From contig KV921218.1 of NCBI GenBank assembly GCA_002081555.1, positions 1-34,616 of the forward strand: 34,616 nucleotides of DNA, read 5' to 3'. The notes below the pieces were generated by a model, which was not told where the DNA came from, ran no database searches, and worked only from the letters and a program-made list of their open reading frames with translations. This DNA is from Protostelium mycophagum (taxonomy: Eukaryota; Evosea; Variosea; Protosteliida; Protosteliaceae). The first letter of the stretch is position 1. Each line of letters starts with the position of its first letter. Below, piece by piece: positions 1-11,588 of the stretch. A program made the translations under genes and the position numbers.

Positions 1-100
1 CCACCGAGATAATAATCAGGGCTCTCAATGATGAGAATACGCCCGACAGTAAAGACCCAATAGTTTGGCAGAGGACCATACAACTTAAACTTGATATAAT
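1..100 (-). CDS. partial exon of an unidentified gene
   Basis: On the minus strand, a reading frame runs without a stop from a plausible acceptor (CTATCC on the plus strand at 101-106, that is GGATAG) to the window edge. It encodes about 32 residues of protein-like composition, including KLYGPLPNYWVFTVGRI followed by LIIESPDYYLGG. No family is recognised. The sequence upstream (101-190) holds stops and a copy of the GCAGCTCTGCTGC hairpin core at 150-165, so the region just before this exon would be intron. The rest of the gene lies outside the window. It could also be a chance open frame, since only 100 bases are visible. Confidence 0.35.
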   Translation of the reverse strand, partial: MISSLSCMVLCQTIGSLLSGVFSSLRALIIISV

Positions 101-190
101 CTATCCAGTGAGTGTTAGATCCCTTTTTGGTATCACAACATTTTTATTGCAGCTCTGCTGCCACTCAAAGCGGTTACCTTAATCTGCAGA

Positions 191-400
191 GATGAAAGAA
201 GATGAGATTATATCTGTAAAATGAGATTATAGAGTTCGCTGGAAAATGCATAAAAGGATGACCTGGAAGCTTCATTGTATTTAATGCTGTACAAAAGTGG
301 ATGGAGGGTGGGTGAATGACAGACATCTCATTACACCCACAAGATGAAATAAGATCAGATTATATCTGTAAAATGCAGAAAAGGATGATCTGGAAGCTGT
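191..400. repeat. imperfect direct repeat upstream of phosphoketolase
   Basis: Two related blocks, 191-271 and 341-400, share GATTATATCTGTAAAATG followed by AAAAGGATGAYCTGGAAGCT. The first block carries about 25 extra bases in the middle. No gene is seen in 101-586 apart from this and the 5' flank of the next gene. Confidence 0.6.
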
Positions 401-586
401 GTATGGATGATTTTCATTAAGTCTGAAACTTGCCCATCCTTGCTTGCGTCACGGATCGTAAAACTCCACATCAAAACGGTGGGATCGTCTAAATTTCAAA
501 ATCTGAATTCTGCCCGAAACCGGGAAAAACGAATTTTCGCGTGGAGGTGCTGGACGCAATGCACAGTCCACGCAACACGAACAACG

Positions 587-3500
587 ATGACCACAGACAA
601 CCAAGCTAAAGAACAATTAGAGTTACAATACAAAACATCTGAGGAAGTTGATACCAACTACCTCAGCCCTGATGTATATGAAGGTATTTATTTGTATCGA
701 ATTACGTCATCGATCCTCATAGACTTCAGACATTCAGGCGTACTGGGAGGCCAGCAACTACCTCTCTACTGCTCAGATCTATCTTAGAGATAATCCTCTA
801 CTTCAAGAGCCTCTCACAGTCGATCACATCAAACCACGTCTTCTGGGCCATTTTGGCACCAGCGTCGGTCTGAACCTTGTCTACACCCATCTCAATCGGG
901 TGATCAGAGAGAAAGATATGGACGTACTATTTGTGGTAGGACCAGGACATGGAGGACCTGCCAATGTGGCACAGACTTATTTGGAGGGGACTTACACAGA
1001 GGTGAGTTTCACATTTTTCATGGCGTAATCATGGAGCGTAAACTTTTGAATCACTCTTCATATCACATCACCACAACCTCTAACCTCTACAGGTCTACCC
1101 GAAAATAACTCACGACAAAGCTGGTCTCACCAAGCTCTTCCGCCAATTCTCCACGCCGGGAGGGATCCCATCCCACGCCTCCGCAAACACCCCAGGAAGT
1201 ATAAACGAGGGTGGAGAACTGGGCTACTGCCTTGTGCACGCCTTTGGAGCCGTTTTTGACCAACCACAACTGGTCGCGGTAACTGTCGTGGGAGATGGAG
1301 AGAGCGAGACGGGTATGTTTTATTGGAATGAGACCTGATGGAGCCTTGTGGCTGCAGTGGAGCTGGGATTAAGAGGGTGCGGCAGAGCCACATCGTCTTT
1401 TGTGAAAGAGACAGCCGCATAAAGACCTGCGGCCTTGACTCTGTAGCACAAGCACATAGCCTTAATGTACCCCCAGCATTAATTCATTTGAAAATTTAAA
1501 TTCCAAAGAAGAGTTTTGAACTGTTCAGGACCCCTGGAAGGTTCCTGGAAATCAATCAATTTCCTCAACCCGATCACTGATGGAGCTGTACTCCCCATCC
1601 TTCATCTCAACGGTTACAAAATCGCCGGGCCCACGGTATTGTCCCGCTACGAAAATTCCCAGCTGAAGGAGCTGTTCCAAGGTCACGGTTATGAGGTAAT
1701 CAACGGTACTTACGGTATTGGGTATTTGTGTATTTGCAGCGAAAATATTGGCGGGTTGTAGATCTCGTTGAATCACAATTCTTTTGAGGTGTGGCGTCTT
1801 GTCCCGGATAATCCGCGGTTGTTACCGTAATTCCGAGAAATCCGTCTCGGTAACAACGGTGCTCGGAATTTTTTTGCAAGTCTAGCGTCACAATGTTAAA
1901 AGATGTCACAACACAAACACTGACTCTAAAGGTTCACTTTGTGGAGGGTGATGAGCCAAAAAAAGTTCACAACCTACTGGCAAAGACATTGGACACGGTC
2001 ATGAGCCGCATCAAGGAGATCCAAAAGAAGTATAGAGACGCCGGAACTGTGTCTGAACGACCCAAGTGGCCTCTCATTGTGATGCGAACACCCAAGGGGT
2101 GGACGGGTCCTCTCGTTGTAGATGGCAAGCAGGTGGAGGGAACTTTTCGCGCGCATCAGGTGAGGTCGCGTTGTAGATATACAGATTATAGCGTGTGCCA
2201 CAAAAACCTCTGATTGTAGATGGTCGCATTCTGATGAGACGCAGGTCCCCCTCGACGGAGTTAAGAAATCTCCGGAGCATCTACAAATGCTGGAAAAGTG
2301 GCTGAAAAGTTATAACCCCGACAAGCACTTCACCCCCGATGGAAAATTCGTGGAAAGATTGCAGAACTTTGCGCCAAAAGGCAACCGCAGGATGGGAGCA
2401 AACCCCGCCGCAAATGCGGGAGTTAAGAAGGTGCTCAAGGTGAGTCTATTTTTAGATCAGTTGTAGACGGAAGATTTTTTAAACTATTTTTGACCTTTAA
2501 GTGGGAAGTTTTACTGTCACACAAAAAATTGTACACATCTATAAAAATCCCGCTCACCTTTTCCAGCTTCCAGACTTTAAGACTTTCGGATACGAGGTCA
2601 CAAACCCCGCCAGCGAGCTGAAGCCCTCCACCGCGTTGCTAGGCAATTTCCTCCGCGAGATCTACAACTTAAACGAGGACAATTTTCGCCTCTTCTGCCC
2701 AGACGAAACTAACAGCAACAAGTTGGGAGCCGTCTTTGAGGTATCCGACAGATGTCTGGTGAGTAAGATACTGCCAAATGATGACAGAGTGAGTCCTAAC
2801 GGGAGGGTGATGGAGGTGCTTTCTGAGCATCTGTGTCAAGGATGGCTCGAGGGGTAAATCACGTTTGATTTTATTCTGTGAATTTATCTGTGAAATATAA
2901 TGTTGAATCGAAAATTGAAAAAGATTTAATAGTATCAATTTGATATATATCAGGTACACACTCACGGGTAGACACGGATTGTTTGCAACATATGAGGCCT
3001 TCGCTTTAATTGTCGGCAGCATGGCCGCACAACACGCGAAATGGCTCGAAGTCTGCAACACGTGAGTCTTTTGAAGAGTATTTTTGTTATCTTGATAAAT
3101 ATTTTGGTTGGAAAAATTTAATTCTAAAATCTTTGAAAAGAATTAAAAAACCAAAGTTACAATAACAATATGACAAAAATTGATTCAAAAAAGTTGCACA
3201 GAAATTAATAAAAATTGCAAATAAAAATTGCAAAAAAAATGTTAAAAAAATCAGTGAACTTCCCTGGAGAAAACAGATTCCATCTCTTAATATACTATTG
3301 ACTTCTACCTGTTGGAGAAACGACCACAACGGATTCAGCCACCAAGGTCCAGGATTTATGGATGTCATCCTCAACAAGAAGGTGATTTGATTTTTACAGA
3401 TGTTTTCAACTATTTGATTTGAAATAATATTATCAAATCTCGCTAAAGTTTCACAATTTTATTTTCGAAAAATAAAATAACGGTATTATTCAAATTTTAA

Positions 3501-4836
3501 AAATGTGCAGGCGGCGGTATCCCGCATTTACCTTCCCCCTGACGCGAACTGCCTTCTGTCAGTGGCAGATCATTGCTTCAGAAGCACCAACTACATCAAC
3601 TTGATGATTATAGACAAGCAGCCTCAGCTGCAGTATCTTAATATGGAGGACGCCGTAGCTCACTGTGCTGCAGGTGACTTTTTGACATTATAAGAATCGA
3701 ATGAGATTGCAAAGCGATTATGGGTTTTGAAAAATAAACATTATTTTTGGGAGATTTTTTGTGACTTTGATCATTGTAATTTGACTGAGATTACGCAACT
3801 CAAGTCAAATTACAGGAGCCAGCGTGTGGAAGTGGGCCAATTCTCCAGATCTTAATGGAGAACCCGACGTCATCTTGGCATCTGCTGGAGACATTCCCAC
3901 GCAGGAATTATTGGCCGCAGCTGTATGGCTCAGGAACAATGCTCCACAGCTTAAATACCAGGTTTTATTTTATATTTTATATTAATCTATTTTTGTCGAA
4001 TGTGCTATTTTTGGAGGACCATGATGACGTAATGGCAGGTTGTAAACGTGGTGGATCTGACCTCCCTGTACTCCCCCCAACAACACCCCCACGGTATGGA
4101 TGATGGAAAATTCGAAGAATTATTCCGCAAAGATGCCGAGGTGATTTCTCATTCGAATATTACCTTTGTATTTACAATTTATAACATATTGGCAGGTTGT
4201 ATTTGCGTTCCACGGTTACAACTCTGCCATTCACCATCTTGTACACGGAAGAAGCAGGTAATTTTTGGCTCGTTGTAGTCTTCCCAATCTCGTGATTTCT
4301 TGCACGATTTTTTAACAAAAATATTCAAAAAAATTCAAGAAAAATTCCAAAAAATATTATTTGTAAAGTTAAAATAATATTTGTAGCCCTGCAAGATTTC
4401 ACGTCAGAGGTTACCAAGAGAACGGAACTACAACCACCCCCTTCATGATGACCATCTTGAACGAGATCAGCAGATTCCATCTTGCCAAATTGGCGCTAAA
4501 GAAGGCCGGACATAAGGTGATGACATGTCTATGCGCCACAGAACGATATATCCGCTGGACGTGTAAAACCACTTTTATTGTGGCAGAGCCACCAAGTGAA
4601 ATGAGAAATCGTCAGTGTATTGTTCGGTAGTTACCGCGAAAATCCACGCTATGGTACCGTGTTTTTCAGAAAGGAAATCAAGATTTTTGAGCTATTTATA
4701 GAACCTGACGCAGAGTCAGGTGGACAACAGGGATGAGCTGATCGCAAAACTCGACAAGGAGATCCAAGATCACATCGACTACGCCTATGAGCACTTTGAA
4801 GACAGCAAAGACATCACCGAATGGAGATGGCAATGA
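587..4836 (+). CDS. phosphoketolase (xylulose-5-P/fructose-6-P), 15 exons
   Basis: A thiamine-diphosphate enzyme that splits xylulose 5-phosphate or fructose 6-phosphate with phosphate to give acetyl phosphate plus a triose or tetrose phosphate. Exons: 587-683, 730-1001, 1093-1312, 1529-1695, 1932-2159, 2245-2439, 2567-2853, 2954-3061, 3255-3381, 3511-3673, 3816-3961, 4039-4140, 4196-4257, 4387-4516, 4702-4836. All phases join and give 812 residues, the usual family length. Visible motifs are [10 protein letters not shown] (about 72-81), GPGHGGPAN (103-111), the TPP motif GDGESETG near 190, RGVKE-like spacing absent but PKGWTGP and FRAHQVPL in the middle, [12 protein letters not shown], and the C-terminal [15 protein letters not shown]. 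The start ATG is the first in frame before the conserved region. AATAAA lies at 4846-4851, 10 nt after the stop. The gene is common in bacteria and fungi and patchy in protists; 14 introns argue for long residence. No acetate kinase or phosphotransacetylase gene is nearby. Confidence 0.96.
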
Positions 4837-4845
4837 TCGACATGA

Positions 4846-4851
4846 AATAAA
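4846..4851 (+). terminator. polyadenylation signal AATAAA of phosphoketolase
   Basis: Canonical AATAAA 10 nt past the stop codon. The stretch from here to 5298 shows no supported gene. Confidence 0.6.
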
Positions 4852-5298
4852 GACATCATCATGCATGATAATGTGTCTCTTCATTTGGAATGTAAAAAGA
4901 AGATTTCATTTCTCGGCATCAAAATGACGAGAATGGGCCTCATATTCTTCCAGAGAGATGTCTCTTAGTCTGTGTGCTTGTTTTATCTCGGGCTCATCGC
5001 TGGGACACAAAGACGCTCTTCATTTATCCATCTCTTCTTACAATGACGGAAGATTTGGCGGGAAGATCTCATTTTAAATTTTTGTCCAAACCCAACAAAC
5101 CTCAGAGCAATATTCTTCGCACAGTTGAGATGCAACCTATTGATGACTTGCTTTCTTCTCTTGATGTTGCTGATCAAGAATGTAGAGTTGCAGCGAAAAA
5201 ATGAAATGCAGTTTATTTTTTTCTTACCAAAATGTCCAAAAAACAATCAATCGAAGCTTGACAGCGCGCCAGAAGATGATCAAAACAACACAAGCAAC

Positions 5299-6451
5299 AT
5301 GACAAGAACACTCCTCTTCATCTTATTATTACTAGCAGCCGGTGCTGAAGCCAGAGAGGTTGCCAGGGTTCACGATGGATCCGTCATATCAAGAATGTAT
5401 CACGCAGGATGGAGAGCGGTTGGAACCATCACACAGAGTTTCTGCGACTCTGTATCTGATGGCGCGAAGGTATGGATGCACAATGGGCGTAATTGTAATG
5501 ATTTCCAGTGTGAAACCAAACTGTCCGACTTAAGAACTGAGATGGAAGACATCATCTCAACCAGAGAGTTGGACATTGAAGATCTCAAGAGGAGGCTGAT
5601 GGAGGCGAATCTTCAGATCAACATGATCTCAGCTTCATTCCACAACCACTCCCAGCTCACAACATGTCCTTCCCCTTCATTATTGTCCACCATCAATCCT
5701 CCTTCTGAAGAACAGCAAACCCAGACATCATCACACTTGAAGTGGTTCGAGTTGGCCTTCACAATCTGCCTTGCATTTCTCGGTGCAAAAACATTACTCG
5801 GGAGAGATTCAACACAAGCCGATGTGAAGATAGAAAAAGAAGGAGACAAGATGGCAAGCCCCAAGAGACATCCTAAATTCCCTGTGAGACGTCCTAAAAG
5901 TAAAATCCTCGGTAAGACCTTGTTTCAGCATCCGCGGCTTCAGAAGCAAATGTACATCATCGCAATTTCAATGTCAGTGATGATTTTTCAGTGTTCAGAG
6001 CCAATGGTTCGCCGGAAGACCTTACTCACAAGCTGAGACAATCAGAACTTAAGAGGCTAGAGCAAGACAGAAAGATTGAAGAACTACAAGTCGAGCGTGA
6101 CGTATTCAAGAACGAATGCTATAAACTTTTAGAGACTCAAGAGGAGGTCAAACCAACCCCAGGTACGTATCTATAAATAGACAATTTTATTGAAATGAAA
6201 CAGTCGACAACAATGTACAGACACAAGTCGACAATATCCCGGAAAACAGAGAGGAAGCTCTGTTGGCCAAATTGATAGAGACAGAAGCAGCAACTCTCCT
6301 GCGTTTGCAGCGCATGGACGATCTGCTTCTGATGGATCAGACCAAGACAACTTTGGAGGAGATGAGACATCTTGAAGAACAGAATGAAGATGCGGAAATG
6401 CACATGAGGTCATTGAAAAAGAGAATCGACCAACTAAAGATGAAGTTGTAG
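5299..6451 (+). CDS. signal peptide, membrane-anchored coiled-coil protein, unknown function
   Basis: Three exons (5299-5911, 5992-6162, 6204-6451) join in phase to 343 residues. The chosen ATG opens a clean signal peptide, MTRTLLFILLLLAAGAEA.A longer frame runs upstream to about 5125 but would bury this signal. A lumenal or extracellular part (about 19-150) has three cysteines early on and a heptad-like stretch (LRTEMEDIISTRELDIEDL). One transmembrane helix, WFELAFTICLAFLGAKTLLG, lies near 150-170. It is followed by a basic segment (KRHPKFPVRRPKSK) that would face the cytosol, and then a long charged coiled coil to the end. No family is recognised. A type I membrane protein with coils on both sides is inferred, which suggests oligomerisation or tethering, but nothing fixes the role. 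Confidence 0.7.
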
Positions 6452-6929
6452 CGAGTAATGTCCTTGGCTCAACCTCCATCCCCAATTGTTCCACAGATCT
6501 TGTCAGTTGTCTAATTGTGCCAAATCATTCAAAAGACGTGGCCTCGCAACTCTAGATCCTACTTAAAACAGAAGAAGAGACATCTATATCTCAAAGCGCA
6601 AGAAGGACTACAAAGATGGAAAGATGAACAATTCCATGGAGATTGCGGACCATGAAGAGAAAGAAGGCGATCTTCGAAGCCACAGTAGAAGCCTCAGTGG
6701 ATCGAGCCAAACAAGATTAAATGAATGTTCGGCTCGATCATCAGACAATTCGACCTAACACCACGTTTTTTTGTCATTTGGCTGTACATAAAGACACGCG
6801 TCATCCCTGTCTTCTCCAGCATCTCCTCGGAGGCGTGCCAAAAACATGTCTCGGCCGGGCCGAGGAGATTCTAAGGTACCTCCGGGGTTGTTTTTCTTTG
6901 GTGCATTTTGTAATTTCACTGCAATCGAC
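6452..6929. other. intergenic stretch, no supported gene
   Basis: Apart from a 44-codon open frame (6624-6758) with SHSRSLSGSSQ-like serine/arginine content, which has no other support, nothing is recognised. It holds the 5' flank of the small secreted-protein gene. Confidence 0.5.
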
Positions 6930-7550
6930 ATGATCGCCCTCCTGGCCCTCTTTATACTTGCTGTATCTGCTCAGATCGACATCTCCAGTAAATACACTTA
7001 TCAGGCAAAGGTCTATCTGGCCGGACAGCCTGAGCCAGATGATGCAAAAGTGAGTGGTTGTCCTCTAGTGTTGATGCTGATCTGTACAGGAGTTCGGTGG
7101 CTCTGATGGACGATTGATCCTGATCAAAGCTGAAACGAATTACTGGGACATCTTCCATGCATATGACCTGGGCAATCAGACCAACTTTGAATATACATCA
7201 AGGGCAAGTTTTTATCCTCGTCAAATCAAACTCTGATGTATCCCAGCAAGGCGAAGCTTGTTTTTCAGACAAACTGACCGACTTTATATGGGATTTTAGC
7301 TCGTGGAAGAACACCGCCACGTGGGTTATTTTTTTGGCGCCTAGAGCTCATCTTGTTCAGGAAGACAGGATCGTGTCACAACAACGGCATTGAATACTTT
7401 GTGAAACGATCTTTGGCGGACATCACCGTCTGTGTCAGTCAGGACGGAAAGACTCCTTACTCTTTCCAACGTGATAGCGTTATTACTAAGATCACCAAGT
7501 TCACTCCTTCTTCAGCAAAGATCAAAATTCGTCCCGATTGTCACATGTGA
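6930..7550 (+). CDS. small secreted protein, unknown family
   Basis: Four exons (6930-7049, 7090-7203, 7247-7320, 7361-7550) join in phase to 165 residues. The start gives a signal peptide, MIALLALFILAVSA followed by Q. The mature part has four cysteines spread along the second half (EACFS, GSCHNN, TVCVSQ, PDCHM), which could make two disulfides. The second intron begins GCAAGT rather than GT; the GC-AG reading is the one that keeps the frame open into GEACFSDKLTDFIWDF. The third donor, GTGGGT at 7321, restores frame into KTGSCHNNGIEYF. AATAAA at 7554-7559 lies 3 nt after the stop, so the 3' UTR is very short. No domain is recognised; it may be an extracellular or vacuolar protein. Confidence 0.65.
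7204..7246 (+). other. GC-AG intron
   Basis: Intron starting GCAAGT and ending CCCAG inside the small secreted-protein gene. A GCAAGT donor is the usual context of GC-AG introns. Confidence 0.6.
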
Positions 7551-7553
7551 AGC

Positions 7554-7559
7554 AATAAA
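7554..7559 (+). terminator. polyadenylation signal AATAAA
   Basis: Lies 3 nt past the stop of the small secreted-protein gene. No gene is supported in 7560-7990. Confidence 0.55.
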
Positions 7560-7990
7560 CGACGCATTTACATGTTGAATACTTTCTATTTTGGGTTGTC
7601 TTCAGGGTGTGTTCAGATCCTTTCTGGGATAGTGCAGGAAGTGTCCACACCCTTCAAGAATCAAGTTCTAACGATTATCTACAACACGAAATCATAAGGA
7701 CAACACGATTGCCGCAAACTGACACGACAAAAATTGCATCGCGTTTGGAAGATGCAACTCGGCTGCCAGCTGCAACAAAGTTTAACCTTTACCGCGATTT
7801 TCGTAACACCAAACCCTAGATATATCAATAAGGCCGAATTTCCAGTGGTGTTGACTGTTTATATTTGCAAGAAGTTTTGATCTATAATAAAAATTGTATT
7901 TATTTAAAAAGAATCAATATTCCATTTTACGTAATTCACTCACTACAACTCCGAGAAAACGAGGAATTCACCAATCACATCACAGCCAAC

Positions 7991-10900
7991 ATGCTCAGAG
8001 CATTAGAGCATGCGCGCATGCAAGGAGGACTGTCCCAATTAAGAGCTCAAACGGTGAGGCCAAACATCACATCATCTAGATGGGCATCCTCCGCAATGCA
8101 AAGGAAGGCAGCGGCAATTCAAAACTTGAGAAAGATGACAAAAGGCAACCAGAAATCTCCCCTTCAGAAAGTGGTGTCCTCTTTCAAAAAGTGATCATAT
8201 CATCATAATCATGATTTAAAAATGGTAGGAAAGAAGACGAGAGTAAATCAAGGTCGAATTTTATTCCAAGGTCACAGAGGAAGCAGTATTTAGTCAATGA
8301 AAGGCCAGGAACTGTTCTGATACCGAATTCATTAGAGACCACCATCCAGAGTACTGTCAGTGGTGGGTGTCTTTTCATCAGTGATTATTGTATCAATAAT
8401 TTGCATTCTGAAAACAACTGTATTCAACATCTTATCTTAATGATGCAGCCATATCAAAAGATGCATTAAGAGATGCTGCCATCCGACTCTCAGAATCTCT
8501 CAGAGCGAGAACAACAAGTAGAGGGTACATCACAACTGTCCGCATTCCAAATCAGGGCGCCTCCATGGCTAATGCAAGAACACTTCTCGTCGCTAAAGAG
8601 GTGAACAATTTTTTCTTTTTATAAAGACAAATCAAGCAAGTTTTATTTACGGTTGTTATCGTGTAATTCCCGCTTCCTTACCGCGAATTCATTTCTCAAA
8701 ATAGAATTTTTTCTGCTGAATAATAATAAAATCGCCATCAACTGATGACGTCACAGTCTATCGAGCCTATTGTTTACAGCAGAGAAAAAGCCTTGGCATA
8801 TGCCGCGCACAGAATGCCTGGTGTCTATGCGTGCACGAAACGCGTATTCCTGGAGGTAAAAATGATTGAATTTTTATTTATAAATAATTTCACACTTATT
8901 TTTAATATTCAAAAATTGACTTGAAGAGATCAAAGACATTTTACCCGAATTTTCGCCGAAAAGTATGTTGGATTTTGGGTCAGGTCCGGGCACAGCCATT
9001 TGGTCCGCTAGAGATGTCTTTGGAGCAGATTGTATTCGCCAAGTCACAGCGGTGGAGCCCTCTTCAGGAAGTACGAACCTTTTCTTTGTAATGGAATCTT
9101 CCGTGATCTTTGACCGCGTCGAGACGATTTGTCTCGTTGTAGAACGTCAAGTCACATTTCAAAATCGTTTAAAATATTCCACCATTTTTTTAGAAAGTGG
9201 ATTATTTATTTTCAAAAACCCCAAGTCCACTTGTCACATTTCTTTTGGCGCCAAAAGTCTTTTATTCTCTCAATTCAAATTTTAAAAACTCATTCTCGAC
9301 AGTGCTCGACCTCGCCGAGAGCATGACCGCACCTCTCATCTCTGAAAAGAATGTGGCCATCAAATGGAAGCGTTTCCTCTATAAAGGACAGAACGGCATA
9401 GAGAAGTACAACCTCACAACGTCCAGCTATGTTCTTAGCGAGCTAAAAGACGACCGTGAGAGGAGAATGACGGTGAAGAATCTGTGGGAAGCCACAGCAC
9501 CAGGTATGTACATGTCGACATTTTCGAAACGTCGACGGGGTTGGTGTCGACAAACAAATGTCGACGGGGTTGGTGTCGACAAACAAATGTCGATGGGGGT
9601 TGGTGTCGACAGACAAATGTCGATGGGGGTTGGTGTCGACAAACAAATGTCGACGGGGTTGGTGTCAACAAACAAACGTCGACGGGGTTGGTGTCGACAA
9701 ACAAACGTCGACAGAAATTTTTGGGGATTAAAAAATTTCTGAAATAAAAAAGGGGGTGTGTTGGCGATCATCGAACCCGGGACCCCGATAGGCTTCCAGA
9801 TCATCAAAGATGCCAGAGAACAGTTGCTAGGCAGGAGGGAGGGCGGCGCTTGGGCCAACATGATCGCACCGGTGAGTGTCGACAGAATGTATCGACAGAA
9901 TCATTTGTCGACAGAAACGTGTCGATGATCTACATTCGTGTAGAGCAGCGATGAAGTACAATTATTTTGATTTACATGTCGCATTCTCCCGATTTAATTT
10001 ATCGAAATTCTCCAACCATCTCCTCGCCACAATATTTGTGCCACCGTTTCATTCTGATGAAACCAGTGCCCCCACTCTGAAAAATGCCCGATGTCAGGCA
10101 GCTCCTGGTGTCATTTTTCGCAGAGAGTCGAACGCATCAACTTGTCCAAGGGAATCAAGTTGGGCGTCACACAGAATTGGGAGGATGAGAAATTCTCATA
10201 CTTGGTGATCGAAAAGAAGGAGGGACAGAAGACCCCAAAGGAGGTGATGACGTCATCACGTGTATTTTCTCGGAAATTTCTAAGCTTCGGAAAATTCTCT
10301 GGAGTTTCGAAAATTCACTGAAAATTCTCGGACGGTTTTCGTGTCTTGAATTTTCTAAACATTTTCTGAGAATATTCTCTGAATTTTATAGTTGGAGGCA
10401 AGGCACACAATGCACGAACCAGAGCCGGGGTTGAAGTGGTCAAAGGTCTGAAATATGCGTCGCAGTATGCGACTGAACATTGTAGATCATCAGACCCCCG
10501 ATGAAAAAGGGTGGGCACATTATTTTGGACCTCTGTACACCAGAAGGACAATTGAATCGAGACATTGTGGCAAAGAGCATCGGGGATGATCTATTTTTAG
10601 CAGCAAGAAAATCCAAGTGGGGGGATTCCATCTACCTTAAAAATAGAATGGAAAGAGTCTCAAAGCGTACAAACGATCTGGTAAATTTCAAGGAAATGTC
10701 ATCTTCTGATTTTACGTGAAGATTTTTTGCGGGAAATCTATTCATTCAAAATTTAAATTTTGACAGTTTTTGACGAGATTGGAGCAATTAATTTCGGATT
10801 ATCAAAAGACCAGAGGCAAACCACCTTCTGAAGAACAGATTAAGAGGCTTCAAGAAAAGGTGATGTCTTGATGTGAATGACCGAAACCATTAATGGATGA

Positions 10901-11396
10901 TGAACATCATAAAAGGAGACAGATCCGATGTGAAGTTGGATTTGCATTGTGGCGCATGCCGATGTTGATCCCTCATCATATCAGAATGTCCTTGATCTGA
11001 ATGATGACAGGTTGATGACGAGTTTTGGCAGATCAGAAACAGCATCCAAGACACCGAAGAGAAGAAGGTCAGCAAGATTTCTGTCCGATCATTACGAACA
11101 TTAAACCATCGCAGCTCGATGCAGAGGATACCGCACGCAAAGCCACGAACAAGCTTCGGTTTAAAATACAAAAGGAGAAGGTGAAGACCAACACCACACA
11201 AGAAGAAGCACTTAAAGAGGATGATTTTGCCGTTACCGCGAGCAAGGACCCGCATTTCAGACAACTGGCAGCAAAGAAGGTGCTGAGGGCGAGTCTGCAC
11301 AACATCCCGGCACCTCAGATGAGGAAGAGAAGAGTCAACTTAAAGAACAAAGTAGCCAAGCGAACGCCGAAGAATGCAGATGCACAGAGCTCATGA
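7991..11396 (+). CDS. METTL17/RSM22-like mitochondrial ribosome assembly factor, 12 exons
   Basis: A methyltransferase-fold protein that binds the mitochondrial small ribosomal subunit during assembly. Exons: 7991-8190, 8471-8600, 8757-8855, 8929-9070, 9303-9503, 9753-9871, 10067-10243, 10392-10445, 10486-10680, 10767-10859, 11011-11067, 11115-11396, giving 582 residues. Family marks are RVFLEIKDILPEFSPKSMLD, the SAM-type glycine loop DFGSGPGTA, AIIEPGTPIGFQII, the cysteine block CPHSEKCPMSGSSWCHFSQR, and HIILDLCTPEG with KWGDSIY. The four cysteines (CPH, KCP, WCH, DLC) match the iron-sulfur ligands known in METTL17. The N-terminus (MLRALEHARMQGG) is basic and amphipathic, as for mitochondrial import. 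The joint between exons 1 and 2 is the least certain; acceptor 8470 is the one that keeps phase. The tail is lysine-rich. Intron 5 carries a minisatellite. Confidence 0.92.
9533..9713 (+). repeat. minisatellite, about six 29-30 bp units, in METTL17/RSM22 intron 5
   Basis: Six near-identical units of the form CGACGGGGTTGGTGT followed by CGACAAACAAATGT; each holds the 8-bp palindrome TGTCGACA or a one-base variant. The array lies wholly inside intron 9504-9752. Related TCGACAG pieces recur at 9877-9926 in the next intron. Confidence 0.9.
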
Positions 11397-11588
11397 TGTT
11401 TCTTGACATCACTGCCTTTGCTTATAAAGAACTAAAAAGTGTGTTTTTAAATATGAATGAGTCTTATCACAGTCAATCACGCAGTTCATGCAGGTCCCAA
11501 ATACTTGTGCGTTGTAGATACGACAACAATCATTATGCGCAACAATGATGGTGTTATAATCAAAAAAAACAACAGACTCAGATGTTAT

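Noticed and set aside
5125-5298. N-terminal extension of the coiled-coil membrane protein
   Set aside because: It would place a second hydrophobic leader before a clean signal peptide at 5299, and its composition is unlike the rest of the protein.
7607-7819. 70-codon open frame on the plus strand
   Set aside because: Low-complexity composition, no family marks, and it lies between a polyadenylation signal and the next gene's start.
9768-9785. GATCATCGAACCCGGGAC, resembling a tRNA T-arm on the minus strand
   Set aside because: It encodes the conserved IIEPGTP of METTL17/RSM22, and no acceptor or anticodon arm can be paired around it.
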